A stretch of DNA of 64,000 nucleotides from Olsenella_L sp051876355 (GCA_051876355.1 JBJEHU010000037.1:62001-126000); one strand, 5' to 3'. Numbered from the stretch's first letter, positions 1 through 8,484 are shown. The notes: a model not told the origin generated them from the letters alone. Program-made: numbers and translations.

Positions 1-1
1 C

Positions 2-457
2 ACGCTTCTGAATGTCGCGCCTCCCGAGAAGCTTCCTTCGAGCATATGGTCTGATGTCGATATCGTCTGCGTGAACGAGACGGAATGCGAGGCCTTGGTC
101 GGCATCCTTCCTGCAGATGAGGCGACCACCAGGCAGGCGCTTGCAGCGCTTGTCGCGCTCGGGGCTGGCGCTGCCGTGATCACGCTCGGCGGCAAGGGCT
201 CGGCTGCGCTTCAGGACGGAAAGCTCGTGCATGTGCCGGCAGACCGCATCGAGGCGGTCGATACGACGGCAGCAGGAGACACGTATATAGGATATCTGGC
301 ACAGGGGTATGTATCTGGTTTGGGGCTGGACGAAAGCATGCAGCGCGCAACGCATGCCGCAGGCCTGACGGCGACCCGTGTCGGGGCGCAGCAGGCAATC
401 CCGGCAGCGGAAGAGGTGGACGCGCTCTTCGGGCCAGCATCCGGAAACAGGCGATAG
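2..457 (+). CDS. Ribokinase-like PfkB-family sugar kinase, C-terminal part
   Basis: This is the 3' end of a gene whose start lies left of the window; the frame is open from base 2. The product belongs to the PfkB carbohydrate kinase family, which phosphorylates sugars such as ribose with ATP in the cytoplasm. Visible marks are the N-E-T-E motif early in the fragment, a GGKGS segment, and the signature DTTAAGD, whose last Asp is the family's catalytic base. Most relatives read DTTGAGD. It ends one base before the next gene, so the two are probably co-transcribed. The substrate cannot be told from this half; ribokinase is the nearest match. Confidence 0.85.
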   Translation, partial: TLLNVAPPEKLPSSIWSDVDIVCVNETECEALVGILPADEATTRQALAALVALGAGAAVITLGGKGSAALQDGKLVHVPADRIEAVDTTAAGDTYIGYLAQGYVSGLGLDESMQRATHAAGLTATRVGAQQAIPAAEEVDALFGPASGNRR

Positions 458-458
458 G

Positions 459-2204
459 ATGGATGGAGCGCAGGTACTGGAAAGAGTCCAGGATGCGGGG
501 CTCGAAGAGACGCTGGCAGAGCTTCTGGCCCGTCCGCGCGATGAGGCAGTGTCCGAGATCGAGCGTACGGTCATAGGCCAGGATGCGGTCGTGGAAGAGG
601 TCGTCGACCTCATGTATGCTTGCCTCGAGCGGATGCTCAGGAAGGCGGAAGGGACCGACGAGCTCGATCTGCCGCGCGCCTGCGCCTTCATGCTTGCGGG
701 CACGACAGCTTCGGGCAAGTCCTTCCTCATGAAAGTTGCCGCCCGCGTGCTGAAGCTCCCGATCGTGACGATAGACTGCACAGGCATCACGGGTGCCGGC
801 TGGGCAGGAGACTCCGTCTCCTCGGAGCTCAGGCGTGTCGCCCATACGCTCGATCAGACACCGGGCACTCCGGTCATCGCATTCTGGGACGAGGCAGACA
901 AGCTCGTCCGCTCTTCGTCCGGGCAGAACCGCGGCTTCGATGCACAGGGCAACTTCCTGAAGCTCCTCGACGGCGAGACGATGGTGCTCGAGCCGGAGCA
1001 GCCGGGGCAGCGCGAGATGACGCTCGATACGTCGAGGATCCTGAACGTCTTTGCCGGTGCCTTCATGGGCATCGAGGACATCGTGAAGAAGCGCCTGCTT
1101 GCGCATGAGCTCACGGTTGCCGACACGAAGGGTGCCCACAAGCTGCTCGACCGCGATGCGCTCTATGCAGAGGCGAACCTCGAGGACCTCATCACCTGGG
1201 GATTCATGCCCGAGCTGGTCGGCCGCTTCGGTGCGGTCGTGAGCGTGCCGGCGCTTTCCAGGCCTGCGCTCAGGAAGATCGTGAAGGGATCTGCGCGCTC
1301 GCTCGAGCGGCGCATCCAGAACCTGCTCGGTCCGGGCAGGACGTTTGCGATCGAGGATGATGCAGCTGATGCGATGGCGCAGGAGGCAAAGCGGAGCGGC
1401 CTCGGCGCAAGGAGGATCGACCAGCTCGCGAACCGCTATGCCGCACATGCGATAGCAGGCCTCCAAGACCCGAAGGGCCCGAACAGGGCGACGCTCGTGC
1501 TCGGCGAAGACGGCCTCGAGCTTGCGTTCGATACCGTGGAAGAGCTCAGAGAGCATAAGACAGAAGCGCAGGCTGATGAGAGCGCACCCGAGACAGTCGA
1601 GCTCCCGAAAAGGAATGCCTTCGCGCCGGATGAGGGGCTCGAGAAGCGCGTGAACGACGCTCTTGCCGGCGCCCGCTTTGCCGATGCAGCCAAGACGCGC
1701 GAAGGCCGCGAGCTCCTGGCAAAGCGGCTTTCGGCCTACAAGGGATGGCACATGAAGGACCGGCGCGCCCTTCCTGCCTCCGAGCTCCTGCTCGCTTCCG
1801 TGATGGGCTATCTCGTCCGTGGCAGGGGGTCCGGCCTCACGCTCGGCGAGACCTGCGCCTACGTGCGCTTTGCCGATGTCAGCGTGGCAGGATCTGTGAG
1901 CTATCTCGATATCCTGTTCTTCGGCCGCGTGGATACCTGCGGCATCCGTGGCCTCGAGGAGCGGGCTTCGGAGGATGCTGCGCTTGCGACCCCCGATACG
2001 GTGGCAGCGCTTTCTGCCTACAGGCGGTTCTCGGAATATCCGGATGCCGTGAAGAAGGAAGCCGTGAAGCTTGCCCAGGCACGTGCGCTTGCTGCGACGT
2101 CATCCGAGCAGGAGGCGGCATGGCTCCGTTCCGACATCAACAATCTCGCCGTCGCGCTCGACAAGGAGATGCCGTTTGCGGACGGTCCGGCGATGCTGTT
2201 CTAG
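459..2204 (+). CDS. ClpX-like AAA+ ATPase with novel C-terminal region
   Basis: A 581-aa AAA+ ATPase resembling the ClpX unfoldase core. Walker A is GTTASGKS (residues 81-88), Walker B ends in FWDEADK (about 142-148), a ClpX-like box reads GFMPELVGRF (248-257) with a likely arginine finger, and sensor 2 reads GLGARRI (about 314-320). It differs from housekeeping ClpX: there is no N-terminal zinc finger and no obvious IGF loop for ClpP docking. About 220 residues that I do not recognise follow the ATPase. The ATG at 459 is preferred because it follows the upstream stop by one base; a longer reading would run into the kinase gene. It probably remodels a specific partner, perhaps one encoded nearby. 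Confidence 0.75.
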   Translation: MDGAQVLERVQDAGLEETLAELLARPRDEAVSEIERTVIGQDAVVEEVVDLMYACLERMLRKAEGTDELDLPRACAFMLAGTTASGKSFLMKVAARVLKLPIVTIDCTGITGAGWAGDSVSSELRRVAHTLDQTPGTPVIAFWDEADKLVRSSSGQNRGFDAQGNFLKLLDGETMVLEPEQPGQREMTLDTSRILNVFAGAFMGIEDIVKKRLLAHELTVADTKGAHKLLDRDALYAEANLEDLITWGFMPELVGRFGAVVSVPALSRPALRKIVKGSARSLERRIQNLLGPGRTFAIEDDAADAMAQEAKRSGLGARRIDQLANRYAAHAIAGLQDPKGPNRATLVLGEDGLELAFDTVEELREHKTEAQADESAPETVELPKRNAFAPDEGLEKRVNDALAGARFADAAKTREGRELLAKRLSAYKGWHMKDRRALPASELLLASVMGYLVRGRGSGLTLGETCAYVRFADVSVAGSVSYLDILFFGRVDTCGIRGLEERASEDAALATPDTVAALSAYRRFSEYPDAVKKEAVKLAQARALAATSSEQEAAWLRSDINNLAVALDKEMPFADGPAMLF

Positions 2205-2537
2205 CTAGTCGGCAGGAGGCGTGACCGGGGCCTGCCTGAGCTTGTGGGCGGCGAGGGCCTCGAGCGCCTCGTCTGCCGTGCCTTCGGCATTCGGATAGAG
2301 GAGGATGCCGGCGTCGGCGATGCGCTCCTGCGCCTCGCGGCCGACAGATCCTGCGATGAGGACATCGGCGCCGTCGTCGAGCAGGACGCGGATGAGCTCG
2401 GAGACGCTCGTCTCGCCGGTATGGCGGACAATCCTGCGCTCGGGCTGGTCCTTTGCGGTCTGGCAGAGCACGATATCGGTCGTATCGGCGAAGCGGGCGG
2501 GAATCGTCCCGTCGGCAAGCGAGATGGCACAGAGCAT
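2205..2537 (-). CDS. NifX/NifB-family dinitrogenase iron-molybdenum cofactor-like protein
   Basis: A 110-aa protein of the small NifX/NifB-C/VnfX family, which binds Fe-S or iron-molybdenum cofactor precursors. The N-terminus MLCAISLADG and the segments LIRVLLDDGADVLIAG and GILLYPNAEG fit that fold, with the start strand, ADVLI..G turn and late Asn/Ala-Glu-Gly. ATG at 2537 is chosen because AGGAAG lies just upstream; longer in-frame starts lack this. It ends immediately after the opposite-strand ClpX-like gene, so the two converge. No nitrogenase genes are in view, so a general Fe-S or cofactor-handling role is more likely than nitrogen fixation. Confidence 0.7.
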   Translation of the reverse strand: MLCAISLADGTIPARFADTTDIVLCQTAKDQPERRIVRHTGETSVSELIRVLLDDGADVLIAGSVGREAQERIADAGILLYPNAEGTADEALEALAAHKLRQAPVTPPAD

Positions 2538-2640
2538 GGTGCACTTCCTATGGTTGTGGCAGTTTTCTGCCGGTCTATGGTCAGGTACGTGGATAAGTAC
2601 CCCTAAATCGGTCTCATGAAACCACAAGTCGGCAAGCGTT

Positions 2641-2671
2641 CGTCCGGCTTGCTAATATGGAAGGCCGGACG
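2641..2671 (+). promoter_or_regulatory. Extended -10 promoter inside an 8-bp inverted repeat
   Basis: CGTCCGGC (2641-2648) and GCCGGACG (2664-2671) form a perfect inverted repeat. Between them lies TGCTAATAT (2650-2658), a good extended -10 element. No clear -35 is seen. The layout suggests a repressor or activator site wrapped around the promoter of the MutS-like pair that starts at 2688. If transcription starts further upstream the repeat would instead be an RNA hairpin. Confidence 0.45.
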
Positions 2672-2687
2672 TCGGAAGGAGAGCGCG

Positions 2688-4232
2688 ATGGAGTACCAGA
2701 GCATCCTGGGTTCAGCTGCGGGCTCGGGAGAGCCTCATGAGATGACAGGTGCCATGCACGACGGGGGGATCGACTCCCTGATCGATGCTGCCTGCGAAGA
2801 TCCGCGCTGGGCCGGGGCACGCCCGCTCTTCCTCATGCCGCCTCAAGGCGCGCGCACGGCCGTGTGGCGCCTCGGGGTGTTCCACGACCTCATGGCAGAT
2901 ACGGCATTGAGGGCCTCTGTCGAGGCATTCTCCAAGGACCTCTCTTCGCTTCTCGACGATCTTGCAGCCGTGCTCGAGCGCTTCGGACCCCAGGAGGCAG
3001 CACATCTCGACGATGTCTGCCGGCTCCGGCTCCTTTCCTGCGCCGACCTGTGGTGCACGCTTGTGGAGCAGCTCGGCGAGGCACTCGGCAAGGCGCATCT
3101 CGGGCTTGGCCTTGGCTCCTTTGCCCGCTACCTTTCGCGCTACTGCGCATCCGACGCCTACCTTCGCCTCAAGGACGATATCGCGCATGCGAAGAAGCTC
3201 CTGGGCTATGTGCAGTACTCGCTTCTCGTCGACGATATGGGCATGCGTGTACGCAAGTACCAGGGCGAGGCGGCACTTTCCCGCAGCATGGAAGACCTCA
3301 TCCGTCCGTTTGCAGGGTATGAGGCAAAGCCTGAGCCTTCCTGGCCTGCGCTCGACGAGACAGACCCCAAGATGGAGGCCGCCGTGCTCGTAGCGGCATC
3401 GCGCGATTTCGGCGACCAGTTCCGTGCGCTCCAGACGTTCTGCGAGCGGCACACGGCATTTGCCGACGAGAAGATCGCCCGCTTTGCCTGGGATGTTCGC
3501 TTCTATCTTGCCTGGCTCTCGCTCGCAGACCGTCTCGCCGAGCGGGGCTGCCCCGTGTGCCTCCCCGAGCTTGCGGGCGAGAATGACATCATCGAGCTCA
3601 AGGATGCCGCCGATGCGGCGCTTGCGCTCGAAGGGACGTGCACGCCGCTTTCGCTCTCGCTCGCACCGGGAGAGCGGCTTGCAGAGATATCGGGCCGTCC
3701 TGGCTCGGGGCGCACGACGGCTGCCCGTGCGGTCATCCAGGCGACATGGTGCGTCTCGATGGGGCTTCCGGTGCCGGCACGCAAGGCACGCCTTGCCTAT
3801 CGCGGCACGCTCTCGACGTGGATGCAGAAGGCACCCGATGCAAAGAAGGGGATGGCAGGAATCCGCGGCGCCCTTGCTGGCGCCGGCGAGGACGCGCTCC
3901 TCGTGCTCGACTGCCCGCTTCCCGAAGGATCTCCTCAGGACCAGACAGCGTTCTCGGAGCTCATCGTCGGCGCAGCGCTTGCCTCTGCCGCCACGGTCGT
4001 CGCCACGGCCGGCGCAGATGGGCTCGTGGTGCCGGAGAGCATGAAGGGGGTCTGTGCGAGCTTCGCGTTTGCAGACGACACCGAGCATCCGGATGCGCGC
4101 ACCTACCGTCTTGCCCGCCACAGCGCTTCCGGCATGGAAACGGCGCGGGCGATGCTTTCGCGCTACGGCCTCGGAGCAGAGCAGCTCAAGGCACGTCTTC
4201 AGGCAAACAGGCAGGGAGCTGATGCACAGTGA
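2688..4232 (+). CDS. MutS-like ATPase, first of an overlapping pair
   Basis: A 514-aa protein resembling the core helical and ATPase domains of MutS, without the mismatch-binding N-terminal domain. The C-terminal ATPase keeps a P-loop-like GRPGSGRTT (336-344), in which Arg replaces the usual Lys, and a Walker-B-like strand ALLVLDCP (about 403-410), in which Cys stands where the catalytic Glu normally is. Residues 60-300 are mostly helical. ATG at 2688 has GGAAGGAGAG just upstream; an earlier ATG in frame has no such site. The stop overlaps the next start by 4 bp, so the two are co-translated. It is unlikely to hydrolyse ATP well alone. Function unknown; a structural DNA-binding or sensing role with its partner is inferred. 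Confidence 0.6.
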   Translation: MEYQSILGSAAGSGEPHEMTGAMHDGGIDSLIDAACEDPRWAGARPLFLMPPQGARTAVWRLGVFHDLMADTALRASVEAFSKDLSSLLDDLAAVLERFGPQEAAHLDDVCRLRLLSCADLWCTLVEQLGEALGKAHLGLGLGSFARYLSRYCASDAYLRLKDDIAHAKKLLGYVQYSLLVDDMGMRVRKYQGEAALSRSMEDLIRPFAGYEAKPEPSWPALDETDPKMEAAVLVAASRDFGDQFRALQTFCERHTAFADEKIARFAWDVRFYLAWLSLADRLAERGCPVCLPELAGENDIIELKDAADAALALEGTCTPLSLSLAPGERLAEISGRPGSGRTTAARAVIQATWCVSMGLPVPARKARLAYRGTLSTWMQKAPDAKKGMAGIRGALAGAGEDALLVLDCPLPEGSPQDQTAFSELIVGAALASAATVVATAGADGLVVPESMKGVCASFAFADDTEHPDARTYRLARHSASGMETARAMLSRYGLGAEQLKARLQANRQGADAQ

Positions 4233-5677
4233 AGATCCGTCTTCTGTACGCTGACCGCGAAGAGAGCTCCTGCAGGGAGGCTCCTTCCGGCTGGGACGAG
4301 GCTGTCGAAGCCACCGGCACATCGGCGCTCGTGAAGCTCATGGCACAGGGAGATGTGGGCCTCTCGCTTGCCGCGAAGAAGGCGCTTGCGCACCCGCTTG
4401 CCACAGCGACCGAAGTGGCCTATCGGCAGGATGCCGTGCGCGATGCGCTCGAGAATGCACAGGCCGTGAAGCATCTCTTCGCCGTCGCGCAGGGAGAGGC
4501 CGTGCATGCGGCAGACGCAGCGGAGGAGACCGGCTTCCTCGCGCTTGCCGATGTGGCGGCACAGCACATCCAGGCGCTTGCCGAGCTGGCGCAGGTCGCG
4601 CGCGACATGCACCATACGGCCAAGTCGGTCGCGCTCAGGCGCTTCGCCGACGAGATGGCAGAGCTCGTCGAGGATGGCTATCTCAAGGATGCAGACGAGA
4701 TGCTGCGCGAGCTCAGGCGTCCGACCTCTGCCCTCATGAGCGCGACGCTCGACCCCGAGACGCTCGTGCCGCGCTACGAGCTCAGGAGCTATCCGAGGCG
4801 CACGGACTGGCTGCGCTGGAAGGTGACAGGCGCCGTCACGGCCGACATCGAAGACGATGCTGCCGCAAAGGACCGGGCAGCGCGCCTGGCCTCTGCCCGC
4901 CGCGCGCTTGCGCCGTCGCTCTGGGAGTGGACGAGCCGCATGGGAAGCTTCTTCTGCGCGCTCAGGGACGAGCTTGGCTTCTATGTCGCAGCAATCAACC
5001 TCGTCTCCGCATTCGAGGAGGCGGGCTGTGCCTGGTGCCTGCCGCAGGTGAACGACGTCCTGCCGGAGAGCAGGCCCGACTATCATGCCCAGACGCTCTC
5101 GTATGCAGAGGATGGCCGCTTCCATCTTGTAGCGGACGAGATCTCTGGCAAGGGCATCGCGTGCTGGCTTGCAGGTGGAGCCGATGCGGATGTGCGGGAA
5201 GCCTTCCTCTCTGCCTGGGGGCAGGCAGAGATCCTCTCGCTCACGGGCTTCCCGGTCCCGGCACACGAGCTCTCGCTTCCCGTGCACACGCAGGTCGTCT
5301 GGCTCTCCGCGAAGGGCAAGAACGAGGATGCAGAGCTTCAAGAGACCGCCGGGAAGCTCTCGCAGCTCCTGCCGGGCGCCCTCGTGCTCTGGGATGAGCC
5401 GCTTTCCTGCTTCAGCCAGAAGGAGGCAGCAGAGCTCGTCTCCGAGCTCATGGCGCCAATCGCAGAAGCGGGCAGCGAGCTTGCGATCGCCTCTTCGAAT
5501 CCAGCCCTCGCCGCAAAGAATCTCGCGCGCCGCGGTGTCTGCCATCTGCGCCTCGAGAAGGCGGAAGACGGCGTCCGCTGCACGGTGGGGAGGCCGCGTG
5601 CCGATACGAGGCTCCAGGACACGTTCGAAGAGGTCTTCGGCGAGCGCATGGATGAAGCGCTCAAGGCTGCACGATAG
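4229..5677 (+). CDS. MutS-like ATPase, second of an overlapping pair
   Basis: A 482-aa protein with the same architecture as its upstream neighbour: a long helical core (about 30-270) followed by a MutS-like ATPase fold. The P-loop position is eroded to AGGADADVRE (about 315-324) with no Lys-Ser/Thr, yet the Walker B strand ALVLWDEP (about 384-391) keeps Asp-Glu. It starts with GTG in a GTGA overlap with the upstream stop. MutS proteins dimerise and build composite ATP sites, and here each partner keeps what the other lost, so an obligate heterodimer is a reasonable inference. The segments before the ATPase (GCAWCLPQVN here, GCPVCLPELA in the first) show that the two arose by duplication. Confidence 0.6.
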   Translation: MKIRLLYADREESSCREAPSGWDEAVEATGTSALVKLMAQGDVGLSLAAKKALAHPLATATEVAYRQDAVRDALENAQAVKHLFAVAQGEAVHAADAAEETGFLALADVAAQHIQALAELAQVARDMHHTAKSVALRRFADEMAELVEDGYLKDADEMLRELRRPTSALMSATLDPETLVPRYELRSYPRRTDWLRWKVTGAVTADIEDDAAAKDRAARLASARRALAPSLWEWTSRMGSFFCALRDELGFYVAAINLVSAFEEAGCAWCLPQVNDVLPESRPDYHAQTLSYAEDGRFHLVADEISGKGIACWLAGGADADVREAFLSAWGQAEILSLTGFPVPAHELSLPVHTQVVWLSAKGKNEDAELQETAGKLSQLLPGALVLWDEPLSCFSQKEAAELVSELMAPIAEAGSELAIASSNPALAAKNLARRGVCHLRLEKAEDGVRCTVGRPRADTRLQDTFEEVFGERMDEALKAAR

Positions 5678-5687
5678 GGGAGAAGCC

Positions 5688-6491
5688 ATGCCCGAGAAGA
5701 TGTTCAATACGCATATCCAGTGGACGATCCGGCGCAAGGACGGACGCAAGATCAAGATCTTCGGCGAGACGTCGATGCCGCGCGGCTTCGAGAGCGCTCC
5801 GTTCCCGCGCCCTACGATCGTGATGGCGCACGGATTCGGCTCGAGCCACAAGACGCTCGTGCCGTATGCCGAGACGCTTGCCCAGAAGGGCTATGTCGTG
5901 TACAACATCGATTTCGCAGGCGGCGGGCCGGAATCCAAGAGCGATGGCTCCTGGGAGGACATGAGCATCGAGACGGAGAAGGAAGACCTGCTTGCCGCTG
6001 TCGGCCTCATGCGCGAGGAGCCATTCTGCGACCCGAAGTGCCTGTTCCTGTTCGGTGCCTCGCAGGGAGGCGTCGTGTGCTCGCTTGCAGCTGATGAGCA
6101 TCCGGAGCTCTTCCGCGGCATGGTACTCCTCTATCCAGCATTCGTGCTGCATGAGGACGCGCTGAAGGCGTATCCGGAAGATTGCCCCCTGCCCGATGAG
6201 ATGGAGGCGCTCGGACGCCCCGTCGGCCGTGCCTATATCGAGGCAGCGCGCCGGTACGTGCCCGAAGAGCATATGTCCTATCCGGGACCGGTGCTGATTC
6301 TCCAGGGAGACGAGGACCGCATCGTGCCTCCCGCTTCGTCCGAGAAGGCACAGAAGGCCTTCCCCTCCTGCACGCTTCAGACCATCGAAGGCGCAGGGCA
6401 TGGCTTTTCCGGTCCGTCACAGAAGAAGGCAACTGACGCTGCCTTCGACTTCATCTTCCATGTGCTGCACGACCGGGAGGGGCGCGCCTAG
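5688..6491 (+). CDS. Alpha/beta hydrolase, likely esterase
   Basis: A 267-aa alpha/beta hydrolase. The oxyanion region is MAHGFGSS (about 46-53), the nucleophile elbow GASQGG puts the catalytic Ser at 125, the acid is Asp210 in GDEDRIV, and the His is 238 in GAGHGF. All three are in the expected order, so it should be active, probably on a small ester or acyl substrate in the cytoplasm; there is no signal peptide. ATG at 5688 has GGGGAGAAG upstream, ten bases after the MutS-like gene, so it may belong to that operon. It shares four bases of a CTAG stop palindrome with the convergent hydrolase gene. Confidence 0.8.
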   Translation: MPEKMFNTHIQWTIRRKDGRKIKIFGETSMPRGFESAPFPRPTIVMAHGFGSSHKTLVPYAETLAQKGYVVYNIDFAGGGPESKSDGSWEDMSIETEKEDLLAAVGLMREEPFCDPKCLFLFGASQGGVVCSLAADEHPELFRGMVLLYPAFVLHEDALKAYPEDCPLPDEMEALGRPVGRAYIEAARRYVPEEHMSYPGPVLILQGDEDRIVPPASSEKAQKAFPSCTLQTIEGAGHGFSGPSQKKATDAAFDFIFHVLHDREGRA

Positions 6492-7261
6492 GCGAGCGCT
6501 GGTACCGGCTGCGTGAGCGCGTGCTGGATGCGCAGGCTGTACTCCCGTGCATGATGGAGCGCAAACTCGAGCGGGTGCGCCTCGGGGAACTTCACGACCT
6601 TCGCGGTCGGTATGGCCTGCTCGAGCGAGCGGATATCCTGGCGCCTGCGCCGTGTGCTTCCTTCAGCATACCAGTACTCGACGGCAGAGCCGCCTCCAAT
6701 CGGTCCCTTCGGCAACGCATAGCTATGGCAGGACGATGAGAGGTTCCAGACGCTTCTCTTCGAGATGCGCTTGAGCGTGCCGCAGATGATGCCGCGCTCC
6801 TCTTCGGAGGAGATATGCTCGGCAAGCTTGCCATGTCCCTTCGGCACCGAGAGCTTCGCTGCCTCGAAATGCAGATAGTCTGCCGCTGCCTCGAGCTTCG
6901 GCAGGAATGAGGGTCCCTGATGGGGAAGGACGCCCTCGTCGATGATGGCATGCATGATGCGGATCCTGCTGTCTGCCAGAAGGCGCACGACGATGGATCC
7001 GCCGATATCGATGCCGAGAGCGCCGAGGATATCGAGATAGCCGTGGGCTATGAACCAGTCCTCCAGCTCCTTTGCCGTGCGCTCGACGCTCGTGAAGTCG
7101 CCGCCGTCCTGGAAATCATGGCCAGGAAGCACTGGGACGACGACGTGGTAGCGCTCGGCGAGAAGGCGGATGTCCGGCAGGAGCACATCCCAGGTCACAA
7201 GCCTGGGCTGCAGCACCAGCAGGATTTCAGGACGATCCGCTCCGAATTCATGAAATCTCAT
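6488..7261 (-). CDS. Alpha/beta hydrolase with Asp at the nucleophile position
   Basis: A 257-aa alpha/beta-hydrolase-fold protein. The elbow reads GIDIGG (83-88), placing Asp85 where esterases have Ser. Asp nucleophiles are known in haloalkane/haloacetate dehalogenases and epoxide hydrolases, so the protein may belong to that mechanistic group, or it may have lost activity. A late His is present in FPEAHPLEF. RBS AAGGTGG lies 7 bases before ATG 7261. It converges on the preceding hydrolase gene with a 4-bp overlap, and is 83 bp downstream of the Pr6Pr-like gene on the same strand, so it may be read from that operon. Confidence 0.65.
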   Translation of the reverse strand: MRFHEFGADRPEILLVLQPRLVTWDVLLPDIRLLAERYHVVVPVLPGHDFQDGGDFTSVERTAKELEDWFIAHGYLDILGALGIDIGGSIVVRLLADSRIRIMHAIIDEGVLPHQGPSFLPKLEAAADYLHFEAAKLSVPKGHGKLAEHISSEEERGIICGTLKRISKRSVWNLSSSCHSYALPKGPIGGGSAVEYWYAEGSTRRRRQDIRSLEQAIPTAKVVKFPEAHPLEFALHHAREYSLRIQHALTQPVPALA

Positions 7262-7344
7262 TTCGTTACCACCTTATCCATTCTATGAGACTAGACGCAT
7301 CTGTGCCGCTGTGCAAGTGCATGGCGGGCTTGGCGTCTCTTCCC

Positions 7345-8106
7345 TCAGGAACGGAAATGGCGCGGTGCGGCAGAGAGCGGCGGCTGGATCGGGCGTGCCG
7401 ATTCTGCCGCCGCTTCGGCTTCTGCTTCGCGGGCATCCCTGCCGACGGTAGAGAGCAGCCTATCAAGGGCGAAGACGACATAGCCGAGCGCCGTGAAGAA
7501 GGCATAGCCGCAGCCGACGATGATGAGGATCTGCTCGGGGCCCTTTGCGGTCACATCGAGGAATGGATACGGATAGAGGCCGACGCCCGAGATCCGGAAA
7601 TCGCCGCCGAGGTCGATGCCGGTGCCGGCAACGACAAGCTCCGTGATCAGGATATAGAGCAGAAGCGGTGCGGTCCAGATCAGGGGACCCCAGCCATGCA
7701 TGAGACCCTTGCGGTCGAAGAGGAGCCAGTCAAGGACGGCAAGCACCGGCACGAGGTAGTGGAGTGCCAGGAATGGAAGGTCCCAGCCGTCGCCCCAGAA
7801 GGGGCCGATCTTCAGGATGAAGTGGGTCGCCCCTGCCGTGACGGCAAGGCACATCGTGAGCGCATACTTGAGGCTCGGCTCGAGCACCGATCCGCCCTCG
7901 TCCTCTGCGTGGTGCATGAGGACATAGACAGCATCGCAGAGCCAGTAGATGGCGGCAGCGCAGGCCAGAAGGATCGCGAAGTAGTGGAGCTCTTCGAGGT
8001 GCAGGGAGCCCGAGACGAGGCCAAGCGTCTGAACAAGCGCCAGGACGCAGAGGGCGGAGATGGCAAGCTTCAGGAGAAACGAGAGGGGAGTCAGATGGAT
8101 ACGCAT
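7345..8106 (-). CDS. Pr6Pr-family integral membrane protein
   Basis: A 253-aa membrane protein with about six hydrophobic helices between residues 8 and 220, ending in an Ala/Glu then Pro/Arg-rich cytoplasmic tail. The spacing of helices and motifs such as HYLVPVLAVLDWLLF and YPYPFLDV match the Pr6Pr (FAR-17a/AIG1-like) family of poorly characterised membrane proteins. A strong AAAGGAGC precedes ATG 8106. It follows a small two-helix protein gene by 27 bp and is probably in one transcript with it. Substrate or activity unknown. Confidence 0.7.
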   Translation of the reverse strand: MRIHLTPLSFLLKLAISALCVLALVQTLGLVSGSLHLEELHYFAILLACAAAIYWLCDAVYVLMHHAEDEGGSVLEPSLKYALTMCLAVTAGATHFILKIGPFWGDGWDLPFLALHYLVPVLAVLDWLLFDRKGLMHGWGPLIWTAPLLLYILITELVVAGTGIDLGGDFRISGVGLYPYPFLDVTAKGPEQILIIVGCGYAFFTALGYVVFALDRLLSTVGRDAREAEAEAAAESARPIQPPLSAAPRHFRS

Positions 8107-8133
8107 GCAGAAGCTCCTTTCTGGGGGCGGCTG

Positions 8134-8454
8134 CTAGAGCGAGAACGGCAAGAGCGCAAGAAGGCGGTTGGCAAGGTCGGAAGCAATGGCCGGAAGCTCC
8201 CGCATCGCCGTGGCAGCAGGCGGCACGAAGACGTAGAGAGCCAGAAGCGCATAGCAGACGATGCGGAAGAAGAGCGCAGCACGCGCAAAGCTCCGCCGGT
8301 TCTGGTTCTTGCTCGCAAACGAAAAGATGAGGACAGAGATGAGGCCCACGAGAGGAATGGCAAAGAGGATCGTGAAGCCGATATAGCCAGGAGCCGTGAT
8401 GGGCTCGTCGTCTGCCGAGAAGGCGGCATCCTCTGCGTTGAAGTGTCTGGGCAT
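8134..8454 (-). CDS. Small two-helix membrane protein
   Basis: A 106-aa protein with a charged N-terminus followed by hydrophobic segments at about 24-46 and 58-80, and a short amphipathic end. No family recognised. GGAG sits 7 bases before ATG 8454. It is the first gene of a minus-strand unit with the Pr6Pr-like gene, and a perfect 22-bp dyad lies 31-52 bp upstream of its start, so it is probably regulated by a dedicated transcription factor that is not adjacent. Confidence 0.6.
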   Translation of the reverse strand: MPRHFNAEDAAFSADDEPITAPGYIGFTILFAIPLVGLISVLIFSFASKNQNRRSFARAALFFRIVCYALLALYVFVPPAATAMRELPAIASDLANRLLALLPFSL

Positions 8455-8484
8455 GGCATGCTCCGATTCTGCTGCGATGATGGA

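Noticed and set aside
180..1751. A 523-codon minus-strand frame opposite the ClpX-like gene
   Set aside because: Shadow of a real gene; Arg/His/Cys-rich composition and no motif.
2205..2537. NifX-like gene as evidence of nitrogen fixation
   Set aside because: The family is wider than nitrogenase systems and no nif structural or assembly genes are in the window.
2712..4322. A 536-codon minus-strand frame opposite the first MutS-like gene
   Set aside because: Shadow frame; composition atypical and no homologous motif.
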